Origin: Martelella alba
GTDB taxonomy: Bacteria; Pseudomonadota; Alphaproteobacteria; Rhizobiales; Rhizobiaceae
Direction of reading: 5' to 3'
Assembly (NCBI RefSeq): GCF_006516955.1
Contig: NZ_VHLG01000004.1
Location: 186,001 to 250,000, forward strand
Length of the DNA: 64,000 nt
The notes beneath the pieces were generated by a model, which worked only from the letters and a program-made list of their open reading frames with translations, was not told where the DNA came from and did not search any database. Positions 35,351 through 45,075 of the stretch are shown here, piece by piece (the stretch's first letter is position 1; every line of letters starts with the position of its first letter). The position numbers and the translations under genes are program-made.

Positions 35351-36172
35351 ATGCTGAATATCGAAATTCGCCATGCCATTGACCCCGTCACGGCCAGCAC
35401 CTTCGGCACGGAGGAACTCCGCGATCACTTCCGGGTCAGCGACATATTCGTCGATGGCGAAATCAACCTTATCTACACCCATTATGACCGCATGATCGTC
35501 GGTGGCGCTGTCCCCGGCGATGCCGAACTCGAGCTTGACCATGTCGCCCCCTGCGGCACCGCGTCGATCCTTGATCGCCGCGAGATCACCATCGTCAATG
35601 TCGGCGGTCCCGGCAAGGTCGTGGCTGACGCCGAATATGACATGGTCAAGGGTGACATGCTTTATCTCGGCATGGGCGCCGGCAAGATCACCTTTTCCGG
35701 TGAAGGCCGCTTCTACATTCTCTCCGCCCCGGCCCATCAGACCTATCCCTCACGGCTGATCAAGATCGCCGAGGCCGCCAATGTGACGCTTGGTTCGAAA
35801 GAAACCTGCAACGAGCGCACCATCTACCAGTTCGTCCATCCTGACGTGATGAAATCCTGCCAGCTGGTGGTTGGCATGACCAAGCTTGCCGCCGGTTCGA
35901 TCTGGAACACCATGCCCGCCCATGTCCATGACCGCCGCATGGAAGCTTATCTCTATGTCGATGTGCCGGAAGGTCAGCGCGTCTTCCACATGATGGGCGA
36001 ACCCGACGAGACCCGCCATCTGGTGCTGAAGAACGAAGAGGGCGCGATCTCGCCGCCCTGGTCGATCCATGCCGGCGCGGGCACCGCGTCCTACACATTC
36101 ATCTGGGCCATGGCCGGCGACAATATCGACTACAAGGACGTCGAAATGGTCTCGATGGAGACGCTGAAGTGA
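35351..36172 (+). CDS. kduI: 5-dehydro-4-deoxy-D-glucuronate isomerase
   Basis: 273 residues, double cupin. Converts the unsaturated end product of pectin breakdown (5-keto-4-deoxyuronate) to 2,5-diketo-3-deoxygluconate. Zinc ligands H191, H193 and E198 lie in PAHVHDRRMEAY, with a later His in SPPWSIHAGAGT. ATG 35351 follows AAGGAGAAA. The GH105 half of the pectinase would generate its substrate. The next enzyme, the reductase KduD, is not in the window. Confidence 0.95.
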   Translation: MLNIEIRHAIDPVTASTFGTEELRDHFRVSDIFVDGEINLIYTHYDRMIVGGAVPGDAELELDHVAPCGTASILDRREITIVNVGGPGKVVADAEYDMVKGDMLYLGMGAGKITFSGEGRFYILSAPAHQTYPSRLIKIAEAANVTLGSKETCNERTIYQFVHPDVMKSCQLVVGMTKLAAGSIWNTMPAHVHDRRMEAYLYVDVPEGQRVFHMMGEPDETRHLVLKNEEGAISPPWSIHAGAGTASYTFIWAMAGDNIDYKDVEMVSMETLK

Positions 36173-36372
36173 TTTCTTTTGCGGTCCCCAAGCGCTGAAA
36201 GCCTGCCTGCGGACCGCGAAGCAAACGACACCGGCGGCAACCCCGCCGGCGCCATCCCCGGACGGCTTATGGCACCCTTTTCTGCCTGCTGCCCGTCGAT
36301 AAACGCGACGCGCCATTTGCGAAATGACGATCTGCCGCATCAACAACAATAACTGAAATTCCCAATCTCTAT

Positions 36373-36377
36373 GGAGG
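36373..36377 (+). promoter_or_regulatory. Ribosome site GGAGG deciding the uronate-reductase start
   Basis: GGAGG lies inside ATGGAGG and five bases before TTG 36383. If ATG 36371 were the start, the site would be within codons 1-3, so TTG 36383 is favoured. Confidence 0.55.
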
Positions 36378-36382
36378 CTGGC

Positions 36383-37840
36383 TTGGCCGATAATATTCAG
36401 GATCTCCCCCGTCTGAAGCGCCCCGACGTGAAGCGTCCGGGCTCCGGGATCGTTCACCTGGGCCTGGGAGCGTTCTACCGCTCGCATGGCGCCATCTATT
36501 TTTATGAAGCAATGCAGAAGTCCGGTGGCGACTGGGGCATTGTCGGCGTCAACCTGATGACCCCGCCGAAGCAGCGCGAAATTTTCGAGCCGCAGGGCTT
36601 TGCCTATACCGCCGTATCGCTGGCGCCCGATGGCATCAAGCCGCAGGTCATACCGGTTCTGAACGACGTCATCGACGCACCGGATGATCCGGAAGTCGTG
36701 CTGTCGCTGATGGCCGATCCCAAGATCAAGATCGTCACCTCGACGGTCACCGAAAAGGGCTATTGCCATTTCCCCTCCACCGGCAAGCTCAACCGCGAAC
36801 ATCCCTTCATCATTGAAGACCTGAAGGACCCGAACAAGCCGAAATCGGCAATCGGCTACATTGTCCGTGCGCTCGACCGCCGCCGCAAGGCCGGCATCCG
36901 CCCCTTCACCATGATGAGCTCCGACAACCTGCCCAACAACGGCCACGTCGTTCACGCCGTCGTCGTCGAGCTGGCTGGCATGATCGATCCCGAACTGCAG
37001 GCCTGGATCGAGAAGGAAGTCACCTTCCCCTGCACCATGATCGACCGCATCGTTCCGGCCACCAAGCCGGAAGATATCGTCCGCGTTGCCGAACTGACCG
37101 GCGTTTATGATCCGGTCCCGGTCATGCATGAACCCTTCCGCCAGTGGGTTGTCGAAGACAAGTTCGTTGACGGTCAGCGCCCGGATATCGGCGCCGTCGG
37201 TGCCCAACTGGTCGAAGACGTCACCCCCTTCGAGCACATGAAACTGCGCTGCCTCAACGGCACGCATTCCTCGATTTCCTATCTTGGCTATCTGGCTGGC
37301 AAGGAAACCATCTTTGACACGGTCTCCGACCCGGTCTTTGCCGCCTATTGCAAGTTCCTGTGGGAAAAGGAAATCATTCCGGCCGTTGATGCCCCTCCCG
37401 GCGTCAGCCTCGAAGAGTATACGGCTGCCCTGTTCGAACGCTATTCCAACCCCTCGATCCGTCACCTGACCTGGCAGATTGCCATGGACGGCTCGCAGAA
37501 GCTGCCGCAGCGCATTCTCGAAACCGTTGCCGAAGATATCGCCGCAGGCCGGCCAATCCCGGGCCTGACGCTCGCGGTTGCGGCATGGATGCGCTATGTC
37601 GGCGGCGTTGATGAAAAGGGCAACCCGATCGACGTTCGCGACCCGCTGGCCGAGAAGTTCAAGGCCCTGTCGGATGCAGGCGCTACGCCGCGCGCGAAAG
37701 TCGAAGCCCTGGTTGGCGTCTCCGACGTCTTCCCCAAGGCGCTGCAGGACAACAAGGCCTTTGTCGAAGGTCTGGTTGCCGCCTATGAGGGCCTCGTCAC
37801 CAAGGGCGCCCGCGCCATGGCTGAAGAAGTCGTCAAGTAA
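36383..37840 (+). CDS. Mannitol-dehydrogenase-family uronate reductase (UxaB/UxuB type)
   Basis: 485 residues from TTG 36383, or 489 from ATG 36371. Long-chain dehydrogenase of the mannitol dehydrogenase family: Rossmann start IVHLGLGAFYRSHGAIY, TVTEKGYCHF, MSSDNLPNNGHVV, MIDRIVPATKPED and the catalytic-helix region KLRCLNGTHSSISYLGYLAG. Members reduce fructuronate to mannonate (UxuB), tagaturonate to altronate (UxaB) or oxidise mannitol. Because an altronate dehydratase follows and no mannonate dehydratase is present, tagaturonate reduction is the better fit, although the sequence type resembles UxuB. Confidence 0.85.
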   Translation: MADNIQDLPRLKRPDVKRPGSGIVHLGLGAFYRSHGAIYFYEAMQKSGGDWGIVGVNLMTPPKQREIFEPQGFAYTAVSLAPDGIKPQVIPVLNDVIDAPDDPEVVLSLMADPKIKIVTSTVTEKGYCHFPSTGKLNREHPFIIEDLKDPNKPKSAIGYIVRALDRRRKAGIRPFTMMSSDNLPNNGHVVHAVVVELAGMIDPELQAWIEKEVTFPCTMIDRIVPATKPEDIVRVAELTGVYDPVPVMHEPFRQWVVEDKFVDGQRPDIGAVGAQLVEDVTPFEHMKLRCLNGTHSSISYLGYLAGKETIFDTVSDPVFAAYCKFLWEKEIIPAVDAPPGVSLEEYTAALFERYSNPSIRHLTWQIAMDGSQKLPQRILETVAEDIAAGRPIPGLTLAVAAWMRYVGGVDEKGNPIDVRDPLAEKFKALSDAGATPRAKVEALVGVSDVFPKALQDNKAFVEGLVAAYEGLVTKGARAMAEEVVK

Positions 37841-38014
37841 ATTTGACGCAGGAAGCCGCCTTGCGAAGGCATTGGCGGCTCCCTCTACCGACAAGATAAA
37901 CATGCCGGTTTGCTGCGCCTCCCCCTGATGCGTCAATGAACCGGATAGGAAGAAAATCGCTTCCAAACTCAATCGCCGGGCAATCCCCCCCAAACGCCCG
38001 CCTGGAGGTCTATT

Positions 38015-39547
38015 GTGGCTGAACATTCCGACTGTCTGAAACTGCACCCCAAGGATACGGTCTCGATCCTGACGGTGCGCGCCGATGCCGGCGCAACCCC
38101 GCTCGGCTACGGTGTACCACTTGAAAAACCCGTGACACGCGGTCACAAGATCGCCAATGTCGATATCCCTGAAGGTGGCGAAATCTACAAATTCGGCCAG
38201 CTGATCGGCTATGCCGCCCGCGACATCAAGGCTGGCGAGCATGTGCATGTGCATAACTGCACCTTCGGCGATCATGGCCGCGACTATCAGATCGGTGCCG
38301 ATCTTGAAGCCGCCAAAGCCGCCATTCCCGACGTCAAACCGGCGTCTTTCATGGGCTACCGCCGCGCCAATGGCGCTGCCGGCACCCGCAATTACATCGC
38401 CATTTGCGGTACGGTGAACTGCTCGGCGACGGTCATCCGCCGCGCCGCCGACATCATCAATCATTCCGGCATTCTCGATCAGTACCCGAATATCGACGGT
38501 ATTGCCGCCTTCGCCCATGGCACCGGCTGCGGCATGGCCAATTCCGGTCCGGGCTTTGACAATCTGCAGCGTGTTCTGTGGGGCTATGCGACGCATCCCA
38601 ATGTTGGCGCTGCGCTCTTTGTCGGCCTTGGCTGCGAGCAGATGCAGCTGGCCCGGATGCGCGAAATCCATGGCGAGATGGATGAAAGCCGCTTCTTCCA
38701 GATGACCATTCAGGAAAATGGCGGCACGATGAAGTCGATCAACATGATCGTCGATCACATCAAAGCACTGTTGCCAACGGTCAACGACGTCACCCGCGTT
38801 GAAATTCCCGCTTCCGAACTGAAGCTTGCCCTGCAATGCGGCGGTTCGGACGGCTTTTCCGGCATCACCGCCAATCCGGCCCTCGGCATCGCCTCCGACC
38901 TGCTGGTCGGCATGGGCGGCACCGTGATCCTGTCGGAAACCCCGGAAATCTACGGTGCGGAACAGCTGTTGCTGCGCCGTGCCGTCAGTGCCGACGTTGC
39001 AGAGAAACTTCTCACCCGCATCAAGTGGTGGGAAGATTACACCGCCGCAGCCCATGGCTCGATGGACAACAATCCGAGCCCCGGCAACAAGCAGGGCGGG
39101 TTGACCACGATTCTTGAGAAATCACTCGGCGCCGTTGCCAAGGCTGGCAGCACACCGCTTGCCGATGTGCTCGAATATGCCGAGCAGATCCGCGAAAAGG
39201 GATTGCTCTTCATGGACACCCCCGGCTATGACCCGGTTTCGGCCACCGGCCAGATCGCCGGCGGCGCACAGATGCTGTGCTTCACCACCGGGCGCGGCTC
39301 TGCCTTCGGCTCCAAGCCGACGCCGACTATCAAGATCGCTACCAATTCTGCCCTCTTCGCCGCCATGCCGGATGATATGGACCTGAATTGCGGCGACATC
39401 CTCTCCGATGGCGCCGATATCCAGGTGAAGGGTCAGGAGATCCTTGATTTAATCCTGAAATCGGCCTCGGGGCAGAAGACCAAATCCGAAAGCATGGGGC
39501 TTGGCGACAACGAATTCGTGCCATGGCAGGTCGGCGCGGTGATGTAA
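38015..39547 (+). CDS. uxaA: Altronate dehydratase
   Basis: 510 residues from GTG 38015, six bases after CTGGAGGT. Iron-dependent dehydratase turning D-altronate into 2-keto-3-deoxygluconate, the substrate of KdgK. The N-terminal SAF-like domain (about 1-100, with HVHVHNCTFGDHG) and the C-terminal UxaA core (FMGYRRANGAAGTRNYIAICGTVNCSATV, FAHGTGCGM, GLGCEQ) are both present in one chain as in the full-length family. It is the last gene of the rightward operon; a strong terminator follows 35 bp on. Confidence 0.94.
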   Translation: MAEHSDCLKLHPKDTVSILTVRADAGATPLGYGVPLEKPVTRGHKIANVDIPEGGEIYKFGQLIGYAARDIKAGEHVHVHNCTFGDHGRDYQIGADLEAAKAAIPDVKPASFMGYRRANGAAGTRNYIAICGTVNCSATVIRRAADIINHSGILDQYPNIDGIAAFAHGTGCGMANSGPGFDNLQRVLWGYATHPNVGAALFVGLGCEQMQLARMREIHGEMDESRFFQMTIQENGGTMKSINMIVDHIKALLPTVNDVTRVEIPASELKLALQCGGSDGFSGITANPALGIASDLLVGMGGTVILSETPEIYGAEQLLLRRAVSADVAEKLLTRIKWWEDYTAAAHGSMDNNPSPGNKQGGLTTILEKSLGAVAKAGSTPLADVLEYAEQIREKGLLFMDTPGYDPVSATGQIAGGAQMLCFTTGRGSAFGSKPTPTIKIATNSALFAAMPDDMDLNCGDILSDGADIQVKGQEILDLILKSASGQKTKSESMGLGDNEFVPWQVGAVM

Positions 39548-39582
39548 TCGCTGCGTGCAGGATATGCGATAAAAATGTTTAC

Positions 39583-39613
39583 GAGGCCGCCGGGGCAGTC
39601 CGGCGGCCTCTTT
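39583..39613 (+). terminator. Rho-independent terminator after uxaA
   Basis: Perfect 11-bp stem gaggccgccgg (39583-39593) / ccggcggcctc (39600-39610), six-base loop, then TTTCGTT. Confidence 0.88.
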
Positions 39614-39647
39614 CGTTGCACAACAAGACGGTTGTCGAAAAATAGAA

Positions 39648-39662
39648 ATGGAATAATTCTAA
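39648..39662. promoter_or_regulatory. Irr-type iron control element upstream of feoAB
   Basis: ATGGAA-TAA-TTCTAA closely follows the rhizobial ICE form TTAGAA-N3-TTCTAA (right half perfect, left half 4 of 6), in an AT-rich stretch 172 bp before feoA. Position relative to ferrous-iron uptake genes supports iron control by Irr. The consensus is quoted from memory. Confidence 0.5.
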
Positions 39663-39833
39663 AATATCATACGGTTATAAAAAGCTTCTGCAAATAGTTA
39701 AGTCTGTTGCGCCTTTTCACTAAAAGTGTCATAGATCGGAGGAAGATTTAAACAGGTGGATCTGGCACCAGTTTGAAGCGCACAAAGCCTTTCAAATAGC
39801 GCAGCCAGAAGATTTCCAGGACTGGAACTGCCC

Positions 39834-40121
39834 ATGCTAAACAATCCTGCCATGGCAACCGCCCTTGAGGGACGCATCATTTCTCTCGATATGCTCGAGC
39901 CGGGCGAAAGCGGCATTGTAGAGATTGTCGACAGTGGCACCTGCGAAATCGGCCTTTCCAACCGCTTGAAGGCACTCGGGCTTTCTGCAAGTCATGAAGT
40001 CTCGATGCTCCGCCGTGGCTGGTTCGGTGGTCCGCTTGTTGTGCGCGCCGGCCGGACAACCGAGATCGCCATCCGTCGTTCCGAAGCCGCTATGGTGCGG
40101 GTGCGCAGAAGCGAAAAATAG
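39834..40121 (+). CDS. feoA: Ferrous iron transport protein A
   Basis: 95 residues with the SH3-like FeoA fold: ISLDMLEPGESGIVEIVDSG, RLKALGL, GWFGGPLVVRAGRTTEIAIRRSEAAMVRV. A small cytoplasmic partner needed for FeoB activity. ATG 39834; an iron-control-like box lies 172 bp upstream. It is 142 bp before feoB on the same strand. Confidence 0.9.
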   Translation: MLNNPAMATALEGRIISLDMLEPGESGIVEIVDSGTCEIGLSNRLKALGLSASHEVSMLRRGWFGGPLVVRAGRTTEIAIRRSEAAMVRVRRSEK

Positions 40122-40263
40122 TCACGCAACGCCCGATGCCAAGCGGGCCTTTCTACAACATGCGACAACAAACAACAGGGCGGCCACCCTTTGAGGCAAG
40201 CCAATCCGCTGACGGCACGTTTGCGATAGGCTATTGTCCGACAGATGCATCATCGGAATAGCC

Positions 40264-42102
40264 ATGTCACATTGTTCGCCTGCCGAAGCCAACCTCTCCG
40301 AAAATGACGTGCCACGCATTGCCGTTCTGGGCCAGCCCAATACCGGCAAATCGATGCTCTATAACCGCATCACCGGCGCCAATGCCTATGTCGGCAACTG
40401 GCCGGGTATCACGGTCAGCCTGTCCAATGCGCGGGTGAAGCTTGGCGGTCAGACCGTGGAAATCGTCGATCTGCCAGGCATTTATGATCTGGAAGGCTAT
40501 TCCGAAGACGAGACCATCGTCGCGGAATTCCTGAAGACCTATCCCGTCGACATGGTGATCGTGGTCGTCAATGCCAGCCAGATTGACCGGCAGGTGCTGA
40601 TGCCGCTGCAGATTGCGCGTCTGAAATTGCCCGCTGTCGTCATGCTCAACATGGCTGACGAGGCACGCAAGAATGCCATCAGCATTGATTCGGACGGCCT
40701 GTCTGAACGCCTTGGCATGCCGGCCCACCTGATCAGCGCAAAATATGGTGAAGGCTATCCGGCCGCCATGGCCAGCGTCAGCGCGGTTCTGGCGGGCCGC
40801 GCCGGGCTGCCCCCGGTTATGGCCGATTATGAAACACTGCGGGCAACGCTGATTACCGAGGAAACCCTGCGGGACACGCTTGATGGCGTTGTCACCTATC
40901 CCGAGACGCCGCCAAAGACGCTGACGGAAAAGCTTGATCGCGTGCTTTTGAACCCCATTTTGGGGCTGCCGCTCTTCTTCGCTGTCATGCTCGGCATTTT
41001 TTACCTCATCTGGTCGATTGGCCTGCCCTCGCAAGGCGTGGTCGGCACCCTCACCGACTGGATCCAGGCGCATATGCTGGAGCCGGTGCTCCATCTGGGG
41101 CCTGCCTGGCTTGAGAATTTCGTTGTCAACGGCATCTGGCTCGGCGTTGCCACAGTTGCCTCCTTCGTGCCGCTGATCATGCTGTTCTTCTTCTGCATGG
41201 CAGCCGTCGAAGACAGTGGCTATCTCTCCCGTGCTGCCTATCTGATGGATGCCTGGATGGGGCGGATCGGGCTCGATGGCCGCGCCTTCGTCATGCAGAT
41301 GATGGGTTTTGGCTGCAATGTGCCGGCCCTGATGGGCACACGGGTGATGCGCTCACAGCCGCTCCGCTTGTTGTCGATGCTGATCATCCCCTTTTCGCTC
41401 TGTTCGGCGCGGCTGGCGGTATTCGTCTTCATCATTGCTGCTGTTTTCCCGCCCGCTCATGGCCCGCTGGTGCTGTTTTCCTTCTATGTCATCAGCTTTG
41501 CCTCGGCTTTTCTCGCCGCCGCAATCTTCTCGCGCTCGAAACAGTTCAAGAACACCGAGCCCTTTGTGCTGGAACTGCCGCCCTACCGTGTGCCAACGCT
41601 GCGCCAGGTCTGGCTGCGCGGCTATGGTGAACTGCGTGAGTTCCTGCGCCGCGCTACCCGGTTCATCATTGTCGGCACCATTGCGGTCTGGTTTCTCACC
41701 AATTTCCCGACGGATGCCACAGGACTTGATACCTGGGGCGGCAAGCTGGGCGAACTGCTGCAGCCCGTCATGGCGCCCATCGGCGTCAACCCCTATCTGA
41801 CGCTGGCGCTGATCTTCGGTTTCATTGCCAAGGAAGTGGTGATCGGCTCGCTGTCAACCATCTACGCCATGTCGTCCGGGCTGGTGGCGCATCAGATCGC
41901 CATCACGGTGTCGCCGGTCGCGGCCTATTCCTTCTGTCTGTTCTGCCTACTCTACACGCCGTGCCTCACCACGGTCGCAACGGTGAAATCCGAAAGCCGG
42001 TCATGGCGCTTCACGGCATTCACGCTGATAACCTCGCTGATCTATGCCTGGCTGGTCGCGTTTATTTTCTATCAGGGTGCCCGACTTCTGGGCTTCAGCT
42101 GA
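40264..42102 (+). CDS. feoB: Ferrous iron transport protein B
   Basis: 612 residues from ATG 40264; an in-frame TTG at 40234 is less likely. The N-terminal G domain has G1 GQPNTGKS (23-30), G2 Thr in NWPGITVSLS, G3 DLPGIYDL and G4 NMAD, then a helical GDI-like region and a C-terminal membrane domain with about eight hydrophobic segments containing MMGFGCNVPALMGTRVM and CLLYTPCLTT, the Cys-containing gating motifs. Shorter than the 770-residue E. coli protein because the loops are short. Imports Fe2+ across the inner membrane. Confidence 0.95.
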   Translation: MSHCSPAEANLSENDVPRIAVLGQPNTGKSMLYNRITGANAYVGNWPGITVSLSNARVKLGGQTVEIVDLPGIYDLEGYSEDETIVAEFLKTYPVDMVIVVVNASQIDRQVLMPLQIARLKLPAVVMLNMADEARKNAISIDSDGLSERLGMPAHLISAKYGEGYPAAMASVSAVLAGRAGLPPVMADYETLRATLITEETLRDTLDGVVTYPETPPKTLTEKLDRVLLNPILGLPLFFAVMLGIFYLIWSIGLPSQGVVGTLTDWIQAHMLEPVLHLGPAWLENFVVNGIWLGVATVASFVPLIMLFFFCMAAVEDSGYLSRAAYLMDAWMGRIGLDGRAFVMQMMGFGCNVPALMGTRVMRSQPLRLLSMLIIPFSLCSARLAVFVFIIAAVFPPAHGPLVLFSFYVISFASAFLAAAIFSRSKQFKNTEPFVLELPPYRVPTLRQVWLRGYGELREFLRRATRFIIVGTIAVWFLTNFPTDATGLDTWGGKLGELLQPVMAPIGVNPYLTLALIFGFIAKEVVIGSLSTIYAMSSGLVAHQIAITVSPVAAYSFCLFCLLYTPCLTTVATVKSESRSWRFTAFTLITSLIYAWLVAFIFYQGARLLGFS

Positions 42103-42259
42103 GGCTTTTCAGCCGCATTTGCGCTGCCTTGCACGTCAAGCATGTCTGCTGATGGCAAACTCGCTCTTTTGTTTTTATCAAAATGTGTGTATGAGCAGGC
42201 CCAAGAGCAACTGGCGCCTCCTCCCAATGTGACTGCGCCCCAGCCCCAGAGATACATTT

Positions 42260-44086
42260 ATGGCTATCCGCAATATCGCGATCATCGCGCATGTTGACCA
42301 TGGCAAGACGACCCTTGTCGATGAACTTCTGAAACAGTCCGGTTCCTTCCGCGAGAACCAGCGCGTCGACGAACGCGTCATGGATTCCAATGACCTGGAA
42401 AAGGAACGTGGTATCACGATCCTTGCCAAGGCAACTTCGGTTGTCTGGAAAGGCACACGCATCAACATCGTCGACACACCCGGCCACGCCGATTTCGGCG
42501 GTGAGGTCGAGCGCATCCTGTCTATGGTGGACGGCGCCATCGTTCTGGTGGACGCTGCCGAAGGCCCGATGCCGCAGACGAAATTTGTCGTCGGCAAGGC
42601 GCTGAAGGTTGGCCTGAAGCCGATCGTCGCCATCAACAAGATCGACCGCCCGGATGCCCGTGCGGAAGAAGTGGTCAACGAGGTTTTCGACCTTTTCGCC
42701 AATCTTGACGCGACCGACGAGCAGCTCGATTTCCACATCCTCTATGGCTCGGGCCGTGCCGGCTGGATGAACACCTCGCCGGAAGGTCCGACGGATCAGG
42801 GCCTCGGCCCGCTTCTTGACCTCGTTGTCGATCACGTTCCGGCTCCCAGCGTCGGCGACGAAGACGGCGCCTTCCGCATGATCGGCACGCTTCTGGAAGC
42901 CAACAACTTCCTCGGTCGCATCATCACCGGCCGCATCCATTCCGGTTCGATCAAGCCGAACCAGGCGATCAAGGTTCTGAACGCAGATGGCAAGACGGTT
43001 GAAACCGGCCGTATTTCCAAGATCCTCGCCTTCCGCGGCATCGAGCGCCAGCCGATCGATGAAGCCCATGCGGGCGACATCGTTGCAATCGCCGGCCTGT
43101 CCAAGGGCACGGTTGCCGATACGTTCTGCGACCCCTCGGTCAGCGAACCGCTGCATGCCCAGCCGATCGATCCGCCGACAGTGACCATGTCCTTCCTCGT
43201 CAATGACAGCCCGCTTGCCGGTACTGAAGGCGACAAGGTGACGAGCCGCGTTATCCGCGACCGTCTGCTGAAGGAAGCCGAAGGCAATGTCGCGCTGAAG
43301 ATCGAAGAGGCAGAAGGCAAGGACAGCTTCTACGTCTCCGGCCGTGGCGAATTGCAGCTCGCCGTTCTGATCGAAACCATGCGCCGTGAAGGCTTTGAAC
43401 TGGCTGTATCGCGTCCGCGCGTCGTCATGCACAAAGATGAAAACGGTACACTGATGGAGCCGATGGAAGAAGTCGTCATCGACGTCGATGAGGAACATTC
43501 CGGTATCGTCGTGCAGAAGATGTCCGAGCGCAAGGGCGAGATGGTCGAACTGCGTCCTTCGGGCGGCAACCGCGTCCGCATGGTCTTCTATGCGCCGACC
43601 CGTGGTTTGATCGGCTACCAGTCGGAACTTCTGACCGATACGCGCGGCACGGCGATCATGAACCGCCTGTTCCACGACTACCAGCCCTATAAGGGTGAGA
43701 TCGGTGGCCGCGTCAACGGCGTTCTGCTGTCGAACCAGGCAGGCGAAGCCGTGGCTTATGCCATGTTCAACCTGGAAGATCGCGGCCCGATGATCATCGA
43801 GCCCGGCGACAAGGTTTACACCGGCATGATCGTCGGCATCCACTCGCGCGACAATGATCTCGAAGTCAACGTGCTGAAGGGCAAGCAGCTCACCAATATC
43901 CGCTCGGCCGGCAAGGACGAAGCGGTGAAGCTGACGCCGCCGATCCGCATGACGCTGGACCGTGCGCTTTCCTGGATCCAGGATGACGAGCTGATGGAAG
44001 TGACGCCGAAGTCGATCCGCCTGCGCAAGCTCTACCTCGACAGCAATGAGCGCAAGCGTTTTGAAAAGGCCCGCGCCGCCAGCTGA
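42260..44086 (+). CDS. typA: Translational GTPase TypA/BipA
   Basis: 608 residues. EF-G-like GTPase associated with ribosome assembly and stress adaptation. P-loop [15 protein letters not shown] near residue 10, switch [28 protein letters not shown] and G4 NKIDRPDAR; the C-terminal TypA-specific part includes [20 protein letters not shown] and [19 protein letters not shown]. Monocistronic, with a terminator 31 bp after the stop. The ribosome site (AGAGA) is weak. Confidence 0.96.
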   Translation: MAIRNIAIIAHVDHGKTTLVDELLKQSGSFRENQRVDERVMDSNDLEKERGITILAKATSVVWKGTRINIVDTPGHADFGGEVERILSMVDGAIVLVDAAEGPMPQTKFVVGKALKVGLKPIVAINKIDRPDARAEEVVNEVFDLFANLDATDEQLDFHILYGSGRAGWMNTSPEGPTDQGLGPLLDLVVDHVPAPSVGDEDGAFRMIGTLLEANNFLGRIITGRIHSGSIKPNQAIKVLNADGKTVETGRISKILAFRGIERQPIDEAHAGDIVAIAGLSKGTVADTFCDPSVSEPLHAQPIDPPTVTMSFLVNDSPLAGTEGDKVTSRVIRDRLLKEAEGNVALKIEEAEGKDSFYVSGRGELQLAVLIETMRREGFELAVSRPRVVMHKDENGTLMEPMEEVVIDVDEEHSGIVVQKMSERKGEMVELRPSGGNRVRMVFYAPTRGLIGYQSELLTDTRGTAIMNRLFHDYQPYKGEIGGRVNGVLLSNQAGEAVAYAMFNLEDRGPMIIEPGDKVYTGMIVGIHSRDNDLEVNVLKGKQLTNIRSAGKDEAVKLTPPIRMTLDRALSWIQDDELMEVTPKSIRLRKLYLDSNERKRFEKARAAS

Positions 44087-44116
44087 TCGGCCGCACAAGG
44101 CTTCTGAATTTGAAAC

Positions 44117-44140
44117 GGGCGCCCCATGGGCGCCCTTTTT
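44117..44140 (+). terminator. Rho-independent terminator after typA
   Basis: gggcgccc (44117-44124) pairs with gggcgccc (44128-44135) across a CAT loop, followed by five T. It ends on the stop of the convergent gene at 44140. Confidence 0.88.
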
Positions 44141-44718
44141 CATGCATCCCAGTCCATGACTTTCAGCTCCGGCCATAAGGCCTGCCAGCGTTCGGACTTA
44201 TGCTCATAGACCGTCCGCGAAACCTGTGTCTTGTTTGGCCGGACGATGCCGGACACCAGATCGCCAAGCCCGAATGGTGCTTCATGCTCGAAGCCGCCGC
44301 CATCAGCAGGTCGCAGGGCAACCGTTGTCGCTGTCGTCGGAAAGGTCGCGATTGCATCGCTCACAGACTGATAGGGGGCAATCTCGTAACCGAAGCGGCT
44401 TGCATACCATAAATGCACCCGTGCCTCGTTCTTGACGTCGATCCAGGCGGGGATGCCGGCAAAGGCCTCGCGAATCCGGGCCGCATGACGCGCCTCGCCC
44501 CGCTCGGACAGATCATCCGGATCGAAATAGACAATATCGATATCAGCAATGCCATGCCCCGCTTCGAAGCCGAACATTCGGTTCCACAATGTCTGCGCCA
44601 AAGCACCGGCCACAAGCCAACAATGCGGCAGATCCACAAGCGCCCAGTTCTCCAGAATGGGAGCGAGCAGCGGGCTCTGGCGCGCGGCATCGATCAGCAG
44701 CGACAGTTCATCCGTCAT
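44140..44718 (-). CDS. Nucleotidyltransferase-like protein (DUF925 / NTP_transf_6)
   Basis: 192 residues from ATG 44718; the frame extends upstream to a TTG at 44790 with no better site. The nucleotidyltransferase core is visible as LVAGALAQTLWNRMFGF followed by IADIDIVYFDPDDLSERGE, where the DIDIVYFD acidic residues would bind metal; VHLWYASRFGYEIAPY and FGLGDLVSGIVRPN are family features. Function of the family is not established. It stands alone on the minus strand, convergent with typA. Confidence 0.82.
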   Translation of the reverse strand: MTDELSLLIDAARQSPLLAPILENWALVDLPHCWLVAGALAQTLWNRMFGFEAGHGIADIDIVYFDPDDLSERGEARHAARIREAFAGIPAWIDVKNEARVHLWYASRFGYEIAPYQSVSDAIATFPTTATTVALRPADGGGFEHEAPFGLGDLVSGIVRPNKTQVSRTVYEHKSERWQALWPELKVMDWDA

Positions 44719-45075
44719 ATGATCGCGGCGTTCGGGCCCTTCCCGGTTTGTGGCAGATTTAAACGACAACAAGGCAACCCCTTTGATCAAAGTTTAGCGG
44801 GATCGATCGCATGGTCCAGCTTTTTGACATCAGAAAGATAAGCAAACAGACGAAAGCGGAATCTTTCAGGCACAGCTGAGCGATTTTCTGGCAAACATCA
44901 ATTGTCGCGCCTCCATACGCATTCGCACCAGCAAATCCTTTGAAAAACTTCACCTTTTGTCGCTCTTGAAATCGGCATGACAAAGCCCTTTCTTTAGGGA
45001 GGGATGAGGCCGACGAGAAACGCCACCGCCCATCCCGCTTGCCACTCAAACCGGGGGCAGAAAGGAAGGCGTAAG
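44719..45075. other. 357-bp divergent intergenic region
   Basis: Lies between the nucleotidyltransferase-like gene (leftward) and gldA (rightward). No coding sequence seen. Moderately AT-rich from 44800 to 45000, consistent with promoters for both; a good ribosome site (AAAGGAAGG) precedes gldA. Confidence 0.5.

Noticed and set aside
36231-36249. ccggcgg / ccgccgg hairpin between kduI and the uronate reductase
   Set aside because: No T-run on either strand; probably a chance GC dyad, so not called a terminator.
35750-39055. 1101-codon minus-strand open frame opposite kduI, the uronate reductase and uxaA
   Set aside because: Antisense to three clear genes on the plus strand; a GC-driven open frame without protein features.
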